The notes beneath the pieces were generated by a model, which made no database searches, had not been told where the DNA came from, and saw only the letters and a program-made list of their open reading frames with translations. Positions 19,998-27,601 of a DNA stretch of 64,000 nucleotides are shown here, piece after piece. Position 1 is the first letter of the stretch, and each line of letters opens with the position of its first letter. Source of the DNA: Sphingopyxis sp. H073 (lineage in GTDB: Bacteria > Pseudomonadota > Alphaproteobacteria > Sphingomonadales > Sphingomonadaceae); contig NZ_LNSG01000005.1 of assembly GCF_001468395.1 (NCBI RefSeq), forward strand, positions 124,001 through 188,000. The letters are read 5' to 3'. The translations under genes were made by a program, and so were the position numbers.

Positions 19998-21262
19998 CCG
20001 AGCCTGTCCTTCAGCGCATAGTAGAGCAGGCCCAAGGTCGCGAGCGGCCGGCGCAGCCATTTGCCGCCGGGGAAGGGCTTCGCGGGGAGGTTCGCGAGCA
20101 CATCGAAGTGTTCGGCCGTGCCTGCCAGCGCCTCGGCGATCAGCTCGCCGGCAGTTGTCGTGACCAGCGCGCCGTGCCCGGAGAAGCCGTGCGCGAAAAA
20201 CACATTCCCGCGCCGCCCGATGTGCGGCAGCCGGTTCATCGTCACCGTGACCGCACCGCCCCAGCCATAGTCGATCGTCGCGTCGGCGATTTGCGGGAAG
20301 ACCTCGGCCATGAACGGTCGCACGAATGCGGCGATGTCGCGCGGCGGAGTCTGCGAATAGCGCTCGCCCCCGCCGAAGATCAGGCGTTTGTCGGCCGAGA
20401 GGCGGAAATAGTTGAGCACGAAGCGGCTGTCGGCGACCGCGGCATCTGTTGGGAGCAATTCGTCGGCGCTCGCGAGCGGAGCGGTCGCGATGTTGTAGTT
20501 CATGATCGGCACGGTGTGGCGGCCGAGATCGGGCTCCACCTCGCCGATCCAGCTATCGGTCGCGTCGATGACGTAGCGCGCAGCGATATGCGCGCGGTCG
20601 GTCATCACGCCCGGCCCCTCTCTATTCTCGGTGATGCGATGGGCGCGCTCGCCCTCCCAGATCCGCACGCCGGCCGCTTCGGCCGCCTGCGCAAGCCCGA
20701 TCGCATAGTTCAACGGGTGGAAATGCCCGCCCTGCGGGTCATGGACCCCGCCATGATACAGCGGGCTCGCGATATGCGCGCTCATATCAGCCTTCGCGAC
20801 GATATCGGTCCGATAATCGAAGCGGTTTGCAAGATGGTCGGCCTCGCGCCGCATCGCATCGAAATCCGTCGGCGTCCACGCCGCTTCAAGATGGCCCGCT
20901 TTCAGGTCGCAGGAGATGCCATGCTTCTCGATCCGCGCCTTCACGCGATTGTCGCGCCAGCAAAGATCGAACAGCGCGTCGGCGCGCTCGCGACCGAATT
21001 CCGCTTCCAGTTCGGATGCGGTCCAGCGCAGCCCCGGGATCAGCTGCCCGCCATTGCGGCCAGACGCCCCGAAGCCGATATGTTCGCGATCGAGCAGGAT
21101 CACCGAAAAGCCGCGCTCGGCGCAGGCGATCGCCGCGCTGACACCGGTGAAACCGCCGCCGATGACGGCGACGTCGCACCCGCAATCCGCGCCGTCGAAC
21201 GCGCGCGGCCGCCACGCATTCGCCGTCGCGACGTAATAGCTATGGTTCAGCGGGTCTGTCAT
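19994..21262 (-). CDS. puuB: FAD-dependent oxidoreductase, probable gamma-glutamylputrescine oxidase
   Basis: This is a 422-residue DAO-family flavoprotein. The dinucleotide-binding motif DVAVIGGGFTGVSAAI lies near residues 29-44, followed by GFGASGRNGGQLIPG, the PuuB/OrdL signature. The C-terminal GHGALVTTTAGELIAEAL binds FAD. PuuB oxidises gamma-glutamylputrescine to the aldehyde with release of ammonia and hydrogen peroxide. It lies between the two gamma-glutamylpolyamine synthetase genes, which agrees with that role. It starts 14 bases after the copy 2 synthetase gene. Confidence 0.92.
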   Translation of the reverse strand: MTDPLNHSYYVATANAWRPRAFDGADCGCDVAVIGGGFTGVSAAIACAERGFSVILLDREHIGFGASGRNGGQLIPGLRWTASELEAEFGRERADALFDLCWRDNRVKARIEKHGISCDLKAGHLEAAWTPTDFDAMRREADHLANRFDYRTDIVAKADMSAHIASPLYHGGVHDPQGGHFHPLNYAIGLAQAAEAAGVRIWEGERAHRITENREGPGVMTDRAHIAARYVIDATDSWIGEVEPDLGRHTVPIMNYNIATAPLASADELLPTDAAVADSRFVLNYFRLSADKRLIFGGGERYSQTPPRDIAAFVRPFMAEVFPQIADATIDYGWGGAVTVTMNRLPHIGRRGNVFFAHGFSGHGALVTTTAGELIAEALAGTAEHFDVLANLPAKPFPGGKWLRRPLATLGLLYYALKDRLG

Positions 21263-21276
21263 GATCGGGGTCCGGG

Positions 21277-22623
21277 TCAGACCCGCATCAGCAGATGTTC
21301 GCGCTCCCAGCTCGACACCACCGACTGATAGTTGAACAGCTCGTAATCCTTCACCGCGAAGAAGATTTCGAAGAAATCGTCGCCCAGCAGATTACGGACC
21401 TTCTTGCACGAGCTGAACCGGTCGAGCGCCGCCTCCAGCGTGCGCGGTAGCGTTCGCGCACGGTTGTACGCGCTGCCGGTGATCGGCTTGGGTGGCACCA
21501 TGCGGTCGACCATCCCGATATAGCCGCACACCAGCGACGAAGCGATCGCGAGATAGGGGTTGCTGTCGGCGCCCGGCAGGCGGTTTTCGACCCGGCGGTT
21601 GTTCTTGTCCGACACCGGCACGCGGAAGCCGCACGACCGGTTGTCGATACCCCATTGCACATTGATCGGCGCCGCGCTGTCGGGTCGCATGCGGCGGAAG
21701 CTGTTCACATTGGGCGCCCACATCGGCGAAATCTGCGGCATGAAGCGGATCAGGCCGGCGACATAGGAACGGAAAGCCGCGCTGTCGCGGCCGTTGGCGG
21801 TCGAGAACAGGTTGCGTCCGGTGTCGGCGTCGACGACCGACTGGTGGATGTGCATCGCGCTGCCCGGCTGGCCCGCCATCGGGTTCGCCATGAAGGTCGC
21901 ATAGACATTATGCTGCTTCGCGACGTTGCGCACGGCGCGCTTGAACAGAAACACCTCGTCGGCGAGGCGCAGCGGGTCGCCGTGGATGAAGTTCACCTCG
22001 AGCTGCGCGGCGCCCATTTCGTGGATCATCGTGTCGATATCGAGCCCCATAAGCTCGCAATCGTCGTAGATGTGATCGATGATCTCCTCATATTCGTTCA
22101 TCGCCTCCAACCCATAAGGCTGGCTCGCGGTTTCGCTGCGGCCCGACTGGCCGACGGGTGGTGTCAGCGGGAAATCGGGGTCGGCGTTCTGCGAGACGAG
22201 ATAGAATTCGACCTCGGGCGCGATGATCGGCTTCCAGCCCTTGTCCTCGTACAGGCCGAGAACCTTTTTCAGGATCGTGCGCGGCGCGATGTCGACTTCG
22301 GTCCCGTCGCCGTTGAAGGCGTCGGCGATCACAAAGGCGGTGGGCGAGGTGAAACCTGGCGCGACGCAGATCGTGCTCGGGTCGGCGATCAATATCTTGT
22401 CGGGGTCCTTGTCCCAGATATCGTCGATGTCCTCGGGATAATGGCCGTCGATCGTGCAGATGAAGACACTGCCCGGAATACGGAGCGACTTGTCCTTGAC
22501 CGAGGAGAGGAACTTCTTGGCCGGCAGAACCTTGCCGCGCTGGACCCCGTTGATGTCGGGGACGATACATTCGACTTCGTCGATTTTATGGTCGCTGATC
22601 CATTGTTCCAGATTGACTGACAT
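21277..22623 (-). CDS. puuA: Glutamine synthetase family protein, probable gamma-glutamylpolyamine synthetase (copy 2)
   Basis: This is the first gene of the leftward polyamine operon, with 448 residues from the ATG at 22623 (GGGGGC upstream). The motifs are PEVEFYLVSQNADPDFPL, MIHEMGAAQLEVNF, GSAMHIHQSVVD, WGIDNRSCGFRVP and RRVENRLPGADSNPYLAIASSL. It aligns with the PuuA branch rather than GlnA. It is clearly diverged from copy 1 (compare LEFYLLDPRR with VEFYLVSQNA), so the two may act on different amines such as putrescine and a longer polyamine. That division is inference. Confidence 0.9.
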   Translation of the reverse strand: MSVNLEQWISDHKIDEVECIVPDINGVQRGKVLPAKKFLSSVKDKSLRIPGSVFICTIDGHYPEDIDDIWDKDPDKILIADPSTICVAPGFTSPTAFVIADAFNGDGTEVDIAPRTILKKVLGLYEDKGWKPIIAPEVEFYLVSQNADPDFPLTPPVGQSGRSETASQPYGLEAMNEYEEIIDHIYDDCELMGLDIDTMIHEMGAAQLEVNFIHGDPLRLADEVFLFKRAVRNVAKQHNVYATFMANPMAGQPGSAMHIHQSVVDADTGRNLFSTANGRDSAAFRSYVAGLIRFMPQISPMWAPNVNSFRRMRPDSAAPINVQWGIDNRSCGFRVPVSDKNNRRVENRLPGADSNPYLAIASSLVCGYIGMVDRMVPPKPITGSAYNRARTLPRTLEAALDRFSSCKKVRNLLGDDFFEIFFAVKDYELFNYQSVVSSWEREHLLMRV

Positions 22624-22778
22624 GTGCCCCCGATTGGGCCGAGGAGCCGACCCGTTTGTGGAAGGCCAGCCTATCGCGAAGTTCGGCGAAGCGCCAGAGG
22701 GGCCGGTATCGGCCATTTTTCTGCGGCCATGCAGTGGGCGACTGTCTGGAGACGACCGGAGCACGACATTTCTAGTAT

Positions 22779-22811
22779 CGTCATCCTGAACTTGTTTCAG
22801 GATCCATGGTC
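22779..22811. repeat. REP-like hairpin, left of the MITE-like element
   Basis: This 33-base unit has the hairpin CCTGAA-CTTG-TTCAGG with a CGTCAT head and ATCCATGG tail. Its inverted partner is at 23114-23146. Confidence 0.75.
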
Positions 22812-22822
22812 CGCCATTTCCT

Positions 22823-23089
22823 TAGGGTCAGGACCCATTAATTCCGCGATCGAGGTTTGAAGCGATTTTGCCTGGGGCGAGGAGAAAAGGCGCAGGAATA
22901 TGTCGATATTTCCAGACTTTTCGACGAAGCCACAGGCAAAATCGGTCAAATCCCGGAGGGACGCCGAAATGGCTTCGATCTCAGGCCCGGGCGGCCTTGC
23001 GGGTAGCGATGCTACCCGCTGCACCCGCCCGAACCCGATATCTTCGCATTTCGACGCCTCGAACGCGGAATTAATGGGTCCTGACCCTA
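22823..23089. mobile_element. MITE-like element with 26-bp perfect terminal inverted repeats
   Basis: The two ends are perfect inverted copies over 26 bases: 22823-22848 starts TAGGGTCAGGACCCATTAAT and 23064-23089 is its reverse complement. The similarity continues inward for about seven more bases with one mismatch. The TIR itself contains the smaller dyad GGGTC-AG-GACCC. Inside is a nine-base-pair hairpin GCGGGTAGC-GAT-GCTACCCGC (22999-23019). No transposase is encoded. The length (267 bases) and structure fit a non-autonomous miniature element or a large structured-RNA repeat. No clear target duplication is visible. Confidence 0.75.
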
Positions 23090-23113
23090 GGCGCCGCGCC
23101 GGACGATCGCTCA

Positions 23114-23146
23114 GTCCATGGATGCTGAAACAAGTTCAGCATGACG
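23114..23146. repeat. REP-like hairpin, right of the MITE-like element
   Basis: This inverted partner of the unit at 22779 has the hairpin GCTGAA-ACAAG-TTCAGC with a CCATGGAT head and ATGACG tail. The two form an outer inverted repeat around the MITE-like element. Confidence 0.75.
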
Positions 23147-23328
23147 AGGTTTAAGGACGGCTCCCCACCCCAAAGCCGCCATCCTGCCGCGCGATTTTTC
23201 ACTGTCCTACATCATCCGGGCGCGATAGCTTCGCGCAATGTCCGTGTCCTGTCCTTGTGCCGTGATCGCGCTGTCTGCCGCACCTCTTGTTTCGCGTCGA
23301 GAGCGGACGGCAAAAGTTGGTCGCACAA

Positions 23329-23350
23329 GGCTGAACTTTGCTGAACTTTG
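23329..23350 (-). repeat. Tandem 10-bp repeat shared with 61654
   Basis: The plus strand reads CTGAACTTTG twice without a gap (23331-23350). Read on the minus strand the 22-base word CAAAGTTCAG-CAAAGTTCAG-CC differs by one base from the sequence at 61654-61675. It lies about 45 bases upstream of the aminotransferase start. Confidence 0.6.
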
Positions 23351-23392
23351 GGGCGGACAAGCCAATGTCCTGCCACCGCATGGAGACGATCG

Positions 23393-24706
23393 ATGAGGGG
23401 TGACAACGACCAGCTGGCGTCTTTCTGGATGCCGTTCACCGCCAACCGCGCGTACAAGGCGAACCCGCGCCAGCTCGTATCCGCGAGCGGCATGTATTAC
23501 CGGTCGAGCGACGGGCGCGAAATCCTCGACGGCACCGCGGGCCTCTGGTGCAGCAACGCCGGTCATTGCCGACCCGAGATTGCCGAGGCGATCGCGAAGG
23601 CCGCATCGACGCTCGATTTCGCGCCGACCTTTCAGCTCGGCCATCCGTTGCCGTTCGAACTCGCCCAGCGTGTCGCGGCGCTGATGCCCGACGGTCTCGA
23701 CCGCATCTTCTTCACCAACAGCGGGTCGGAGTCGGTCGATACCGCGCTCAAGATCGCGCTCGCGATCCAGCGCGCGAAGGGACAGGGAACGCGCACGCGC
23801 CTGATCGGCCGTGAACGCGGGTATCATGGCACCGGTTTTGGCGGGATCACGGTGGGCGGGCTCGTCAACAACCGGCGCGTCTTTTCGACGCTGCCCGGCG
23901 CCGACCATCTGCGCCATACGCACGATATCGGACGCAACGCCTTCACGCGCGGCTTCCCCCAACATGGCGCCGAGCTGGCCGACGATCTGCAGCGCCTCGT
24001 CGACCTGCACGGCGCAGAGACGATCGCGTCGGTGATCGTCGAGCCGATGGCGGGCTCGACCGGGGTGCTCATCCCACCGGTCGGCTATCTCCAGCGGCTG
24101 CGCGATATTTGCGACCGCAACGGCATCATCCTGATCTTCGACGAGGTGATCACCGCTTTCGGCCGCGTCGGCGCGGCGACCGCATCGGAAGCGTGGGGCG
24201 TTACACCCGACATCATCACGATGGCGAAGGGGTTGACCAACGCGGCGGTTCCGATGGGCGCGGTTGCGGTGAAGCGCGAGTTGCACGACGCGGTGCTGGA
24301 CAGCGTCGCGGGCGGCATCGAGCTGTTCCACGGCTACACCTATTCGGGCCATCCGCTCGCCAGCGCCGCGGGGCTTGCGACGCTCGACCTCTATGCGCGC
24401 GACGGCCTGTTCGACCGCGCTAACGACCTCGCCGCCTATTGGGAGGATGCGGCGCACGGCCTGAAGGGGCGCCGCCATGTCATCGACATCCGCACCATCG
24501 GCCTTGTCGCGGGGATCGAACTCGAACCGCGCCCCGGCGCCCCGACCGCGCGCGCGATGGAGCTGTTCCACGCCGCCTTCGACGATGGCCTGCTCGTCCG
24601 CGCGACAGGCGACATCATCGCGCTGTCGCCGCCGCTGATCGTCGAGAAGGCGCAGATCGACGAGATGTTCAGCCGTATTGCCGACCTGCTCGATACGATC
24701 GACTAG
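23393..24706 (+). CDS. Class III omega-amino acid-pyruvate aminotransferase
   Basis: This 437-residue PLP enzyme is close to beta-alanine/omega-amino acid-pyruvate aminotransferases: FWMPFTANRAYKANPR at the N-terminus, DGTAGLWCSNAGHCRPEI, FFTNSGSESVDTALKIA, LIFDEVITAFGRVG and the Schiff-base Lys279 in TMAKGLTNAAVPMGA. GGAG lies seven bases before the ATG at 23393. It is divergent from the polyamine operon and may process an omega-amino product such as GABA or beta-alanine; this is inferred. Its TAG shares four bases (CTAG) with the stop of the convergent kinase gene. Confidence 0.92.
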   Translation: MRGDNDQLASFWMPFTANRAYKANPRQLVSASGMYYRSSDGREILDGTAGLWCSNAGHCRPEIAEAIAKAASTLDFAPTFQLGHPLPFELAQRVAALMPDGLDRIFFTNSGSESVDTALKIALAIQRAKGQGTRTRLIGRERGYHGTGFGGITVGGLVNNRRVFSTLPGADHLRHTHDIGRNAFTRGFPQHGAELADDLQRLVDLHGAETIASVIVEPMAGSTGVLIPPVGYLQRLRDICDRNGIILIFDEVITAFGRVGAATASEAWGVTPDIITMAKGLTNAAVPMGAVAVKRELHDAVLDSVAGGIELFHGYTYSGHPLASAAGLATLDLYARDGLFDRANDLAAYWEDAAHGLKGRRHVIDIRTIGLVAGIELEPRPGAPTARAMELFHAAFDDGLLVRATGDIIALSPPLIVEKAQIDEMFSRIADLLDTID

Positions 24707-25926
24707 GTGCTTGCCAGCGGGAAGGTCACCGAAACCTTTGTGCCCTTCCCGAGCTCGCTTTCGATGTCGAGCTGCCCCTGGTGGCGCTCGCTGATATGTT
24801 TGACGATCGCAAGGCCGAGCCCGGTGCCGCCGACCGAGCGGCTGCGCGCTTCGTCGACGCGGTAGAAGCGTTCGGTCAGGCGGGGCAGATGATCGGGGGC
24901 GATGCCTTCGCCCTCGTCGCTGACCGAGAGCCGGACGCGTTGTCCCTCGCGCGCCAGTTCGACCGTGACGGGCGTTCCGGGGCGGCCATATTTCATCGCG
25001 TTGGAAATGATGTTGTGGGTCAGTTGTCCGAGCTGCGCCTCGTCGCCGAGGACGGGCTGCGCGCCGCGGCCGAGCCGCGCGATGATATCCTTCGGACGCG
25101 AGGCCTCGCTGTCCTGCAATTGGGCGATCGTCGCCTTGACGATCGCGGCCAGATTGACCGGACGGGTGGGGCGGCGGAAGCGGTCCGCCTCGACGCGCGA
25201 GATCGAGAGGAGGTCGATCACCAGTTGCTGCATCCGCCGCGCCTCGCGCTCGATGATCGACAGGAAACGGTGGCGCATCGGTGCGTCGCCTTCGCCGTTC
25301 ATGTCCTGCAGCGTTTCGACATAGCCGAGGATCGCCGCAAGCGGCGTGCGCAGCTCGTGACTGGCGTTGGCGACGAAATCGGATCGCATCCGGTCCGCCG
25401 CGTCGATCGCCGAGCGGTCGGAGAGGAAGATGATCCGTTCGCTGCCCGACAGCGTGGCGATGCGCATCGTCCAGCGCTGGCCGGGGCGGGGGAAGTCGAC
25501 GAGATTGAGCGTTTCCAGCGGTGCGTCGCCCCCGATGCGCGCCAGCCATTCGGTTGCGGCGGGATGGCGAATCGCGGTGCGGATGTCGGCGCCGACGATG
25601 TGGCGGCCGAGCAGGCGCACCGCGGCGTCGTTGACGATCGTGACGACGTTGTCGGCAACGCCGATCAACGGTTCGTCCTCCTGGTCGACCCACAGCGCAA
25701 AATCGGGATGGCGGAGCAGCGAAACCGGCGGCTCTTCGATCGTGGGGGGCCCTTGCGGGTCGGGGATCGGTGAAGGCAGGGCGCCGTAGACAATCGCGAC
25801 GCCGGCGACGCCGGCCACGGCGATAATCGCGATCGAAAGCGCATCGCCGCCCGCCAACGCCGCGAAGATGGCCGCGATGGCGACCAGGGTGAGGGCAGCA
25901 ACCAGGCTCGAGAGGCGGTCGAACAT
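24703..25926 (-). CDS. phoR: Sensor histidine kinase, PhoR-like
   Basis: This 407-residue kinase begins with two closely spaced hydrophobic segments (about 8-26 and 30-50), followed by a PAS-like region (75-170). The HisKA box FVANASHELRTPLAAILGYVETLQ has the phosphoacceptor at His190. The ATPase domain has HNIISNAMKYGRPG (N box), SDEGEGI (G1), ERFYRVDEARSRSVGGTGLGLAIVKHI (F and G2). This layout is typical of PhoR, the phosphate-limitation sensor, but no phoB, pstSCAB or phoU is adjacent, so the name is tentative. The ATG at 25926 is chosen because family similarity begins there. Confidence 0.85.
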   Translation of the reverse strand: MFDRLSSLVAALTLVAIAAIFAALAGGDALSIAIIAVAGVAGVAIVYGALPSPIPDPQGPPTIEEPPVSLLRHPDFALWVDQEDEPLIGVADNVVTIVNDAAVRLLGRHIVGADIRTAIRHPAATEWLARIGGDAPLETLNLVDFPRPGQRWTMRIATLSGSERIIFLSDRSAIDAADRMRSDFVANASHELRTPLAAILGYVETLQDMNGEGDAPMRHRFLSIIEREARRMQQLVIDLLSISRVEADRFRRPTRPVNLAAIVKATIAQLQDSEASRPKDIIARLGRGAQPVLGDEAQLGQLTHNIISNAMKYGRPGTPVTVELAREGQRVRLSVSDEGEGIAPDHLPRLTERFYRVDEARSRSVGGTGLGLAIVKHISERHQGQLDIESELGKGTKVSVTFPLAST

Positions 25927-26064
25927 CGCTCGCGCGCCCTCGCACGAAGCCGGGCATGCCGCAAGGATGTTCACGGTAATTAACCCCCGCCGCGCGAATG
26001 TCCCAAAGAGGGAAGCGGACGGGGCGAGGCGGTCTTTTGCTTTTCCGCGGCGCTTCATTGGTTT

Positions 26065-26490
26065 ATGCGCTGCGCGATGGAAGACAGCTCGATCCCCGCC
26101 GAAAATGCCACCGATCCAGCCGAAGCCGCGCCGTCGCGGCGCAGGATGCTGGCGCTCGGTGCCGTCGGCGTCTCGGCGGCGCTGACGATCCGTCCGGCCT
26201 TTGCCCAGACCGCCGTGTCGGTGATGAACTGCCAGATTCCCGTGCCCGGTCCGACCGCGGCGGGGAAATATATCGACGCGCAAGGCAAGCTCGTGCCGCC
26301 GGGCACCAAGGGCGCCTTCCCGGGCTCGCCGCGCCCGTTCACCGGCGAGGAAGTGAAGCGCGCCTTTCGCGGCCAGACGCTGCCGGGCACAAGCTACAAT
26401 CAGTCGCAGGCCTATCTGCAATATATCCGGCGCTTGCAGGCGGGGCAGAGCGGCTTTACCTGTTTCGCATCCATCCAGATGCCGCGCTGA
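26065..26490 (+). CDS. Small exported protein with a twin-arginine signal
   Basis: This is a conserved-looking protein of 141 residues (137 if it starts at the ATG at 26077). SRRRMLALGAVGVSAALTI followed by RPAFAQ is a Tat-type signal peptide with an AXA-like cleavage site. The mature part is about 95 residues with GTKGAFPGSPRPFTGEEVKR and two cysteines (in MNCQIP and FTCFAS) that could form a disulfide. I recognise no family; it may be restricted to sphingomonads. It lies between phoR and the FAH gene. tatABC lies elsewhere in this window, so export is possible. Confidence 0.7.
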   Translation: MRCAMEDSSIPAENATDPAEAAPSRRRMLALGAVGVSAALTIRPAFAQTAVSVMNCQIPVPGPTAAGKYIDAQGKLVPPGTKGAFPGSPRPFTGEEVKRAFRGQTLPGTSYNQSQAYLQYIRRLQAGQSGFTCFASIQMPR

Positions 26491-26542
26491 TCGTCGCTCC
26501 CCCGATCATGCGATGCGCGGCGTCGCAGAAAAAGGGACAGAT

Positions 26543-27544
26543 GTGAAACTCGCTTCGCTCAAGCACGGCCGCGACGGCCGGCTCGTTGTCGTCTCCGACG
26601 ACCTCGCCTGGTACGCCGACGCCGGCGCGATCGCCCCGACGCTGCAGGCCGCGCTCGACGGTTGGGAGGATGCGGCACCGCGGCTCGCGGCGCTGGCGGA
26701 GGATGTCAACCACGAAGCCATCCCGCGCGAACGCTTCCACGAACGCGACGCCGCTTCGCCGCTGCCGCGCGCATACCAATGGGCCGACGGCAGTGCCTAT
26801 GTGAACCATGTCGCGCTCGTCCGGCAGGCGCGCAATGCGGAGATGCCCGAAAGCTTCTGGCACGATCCGCTGATGTACCAGGGCGGCAGCGATGCCTTCC
26901 TTGGCCCGCGCGATCCCATTCCGCTGGGCGATCCGGCGTGGGGATGCGATATGGAGGCGGAGGTCGTGGTGGTGACGGGCGATGTTCCTGCCGGGATCGA
27001 TGCGGTCGCGGCGCGCGGCAAGATCCTGCTCGTCGGCCTCACCAACGATGTGTCGCTGCGCGGCCTGATCCCGGCCGAACTCGCCAAGGGTTTCGGTTTC
27101 TTCCAGTCGAAGCCGTCGAGCGCGATGTCGCCGGTTTTCGTCACCCCCGACGCGTTGGGCGCGCGGTGGAAGGACGGCAAGCTGCACGGCGTGCTGTCGG
27201 TCGATCTCAACGGCAAGCCGCTCGGCCGCGCCGACGCGGGCGTCGACATGACGTTCGATTTCGGCGCGCTGATTGCCCATGCAGCCAAGACGCGCAACCT
27301 CGGCGCCGGCACGATCATCGGGTCGGGCACCGTTTCCAATCGCGACGTCGACGGCGGTCCGGGCAGGCCGATTGCCGAGGGCGGGCTCGGCTATAGCTGC
27401 CTTGCGGAAGTCCGCACGGTCGAGACGATCCTGCAGGGCGAACCGAAGACGCCGTTCATGCAAAAGGGCGACGCCGTCCGCATCTGGATGGACGACGACC
27501 ATCATCACAGCATTTTCGGGGCGATCGAGCAGACCGTCGCCTGA
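26543..27544 (+). CDS. Fumarylacetoacetate hydrolase family protein
   Basis: This 333-residue protein has the C-terminal FAH fold. The metal-binding acidic motif GDPAWGCDMEAEVVVVTGDV, LLVGLTNDVSLRGLIP, SPVFVTPDALG and GSGTVSNRD are visible. The N-terminal 80 residues are like those of FAA-hydrolase proteins that cleave acylpyruvates or carbon-carbon bonds of beta-keto acids. The substrate cannot be assigned. I choose GTG at 26543 after AAAGGGACAG. A strong hairpin follows eight bases after its stop. Confidence 0.88.
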   Translation: MKLASLKHGRDGRLVVVSDDLAWYADAGAIAPTLQAALDGWEDAAPRLAALAEDVNHEAIPRERFHERDAASPLPRAYQWADGSAYVNHVALVRQARNAEMPESFWHDPLMYQGGSDAFLGPRDPIPLGDPAWGCDMEAEVVVVTGDVPAGIDAVAARGKILLVGLTNDVSLRGLIPAELAKGFGFFQSKPSSAMSPVFVTPDALGARWKDGKLHGVLSVDLNGKPLGRADAGVDMTFDFGALIAHAAKTRNLGAGTIIGSGTVSNRDVDGGPGRPIAEGGLGYSCLAEVRTVETILQGEPKTPFMQKGDAVRIWMDDDHHHSIFGAIEQTVA

Positions 27545-27551
27545 TACGAAA

Positions 27552-27575
27552 AGGGGCGGGATTGCTCCCGCCCCT
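27552..27575. terminator. Hairpin between convergent genes
   Basis: A perfect ten-base-pair stem AGGGGCGGGA / TCCCGCCCCT with a TTGC loop lies between the stop codons of the FAH gene and tadC. It lacks a long U tract but is placed as a bidirectional terminator. Confidence 0.7.
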
Positions 27576-27601
27576 CGATCGTTCGTGCTGGCGAACAGGG
27601 G

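Larger units (their letters stand above)
22624..23392. other. Divergent intergenic region with nested repeats
   Basis: These 769 bases lie between the divergent polyamine operon and the rightward aminotransferase gene. They hold no convincing gene. The contents from left to right are about 150 bases of leader, an inverted pair of REPs (22779 and 23114) enclosing a 267-base MITE-like element, then a tandem ten-base repeat at 23331-23350. Promoters for both directions must lie here, but I cannot point to them with confidence. Confidence 0.7.

Noticed and set aside
22797..23154. Short open frames on both strands in the MITE-like element
   Set aside because: They run through the palindromes and terminal repeats and start or end within REP units; they are read-through of repeats, not genes.
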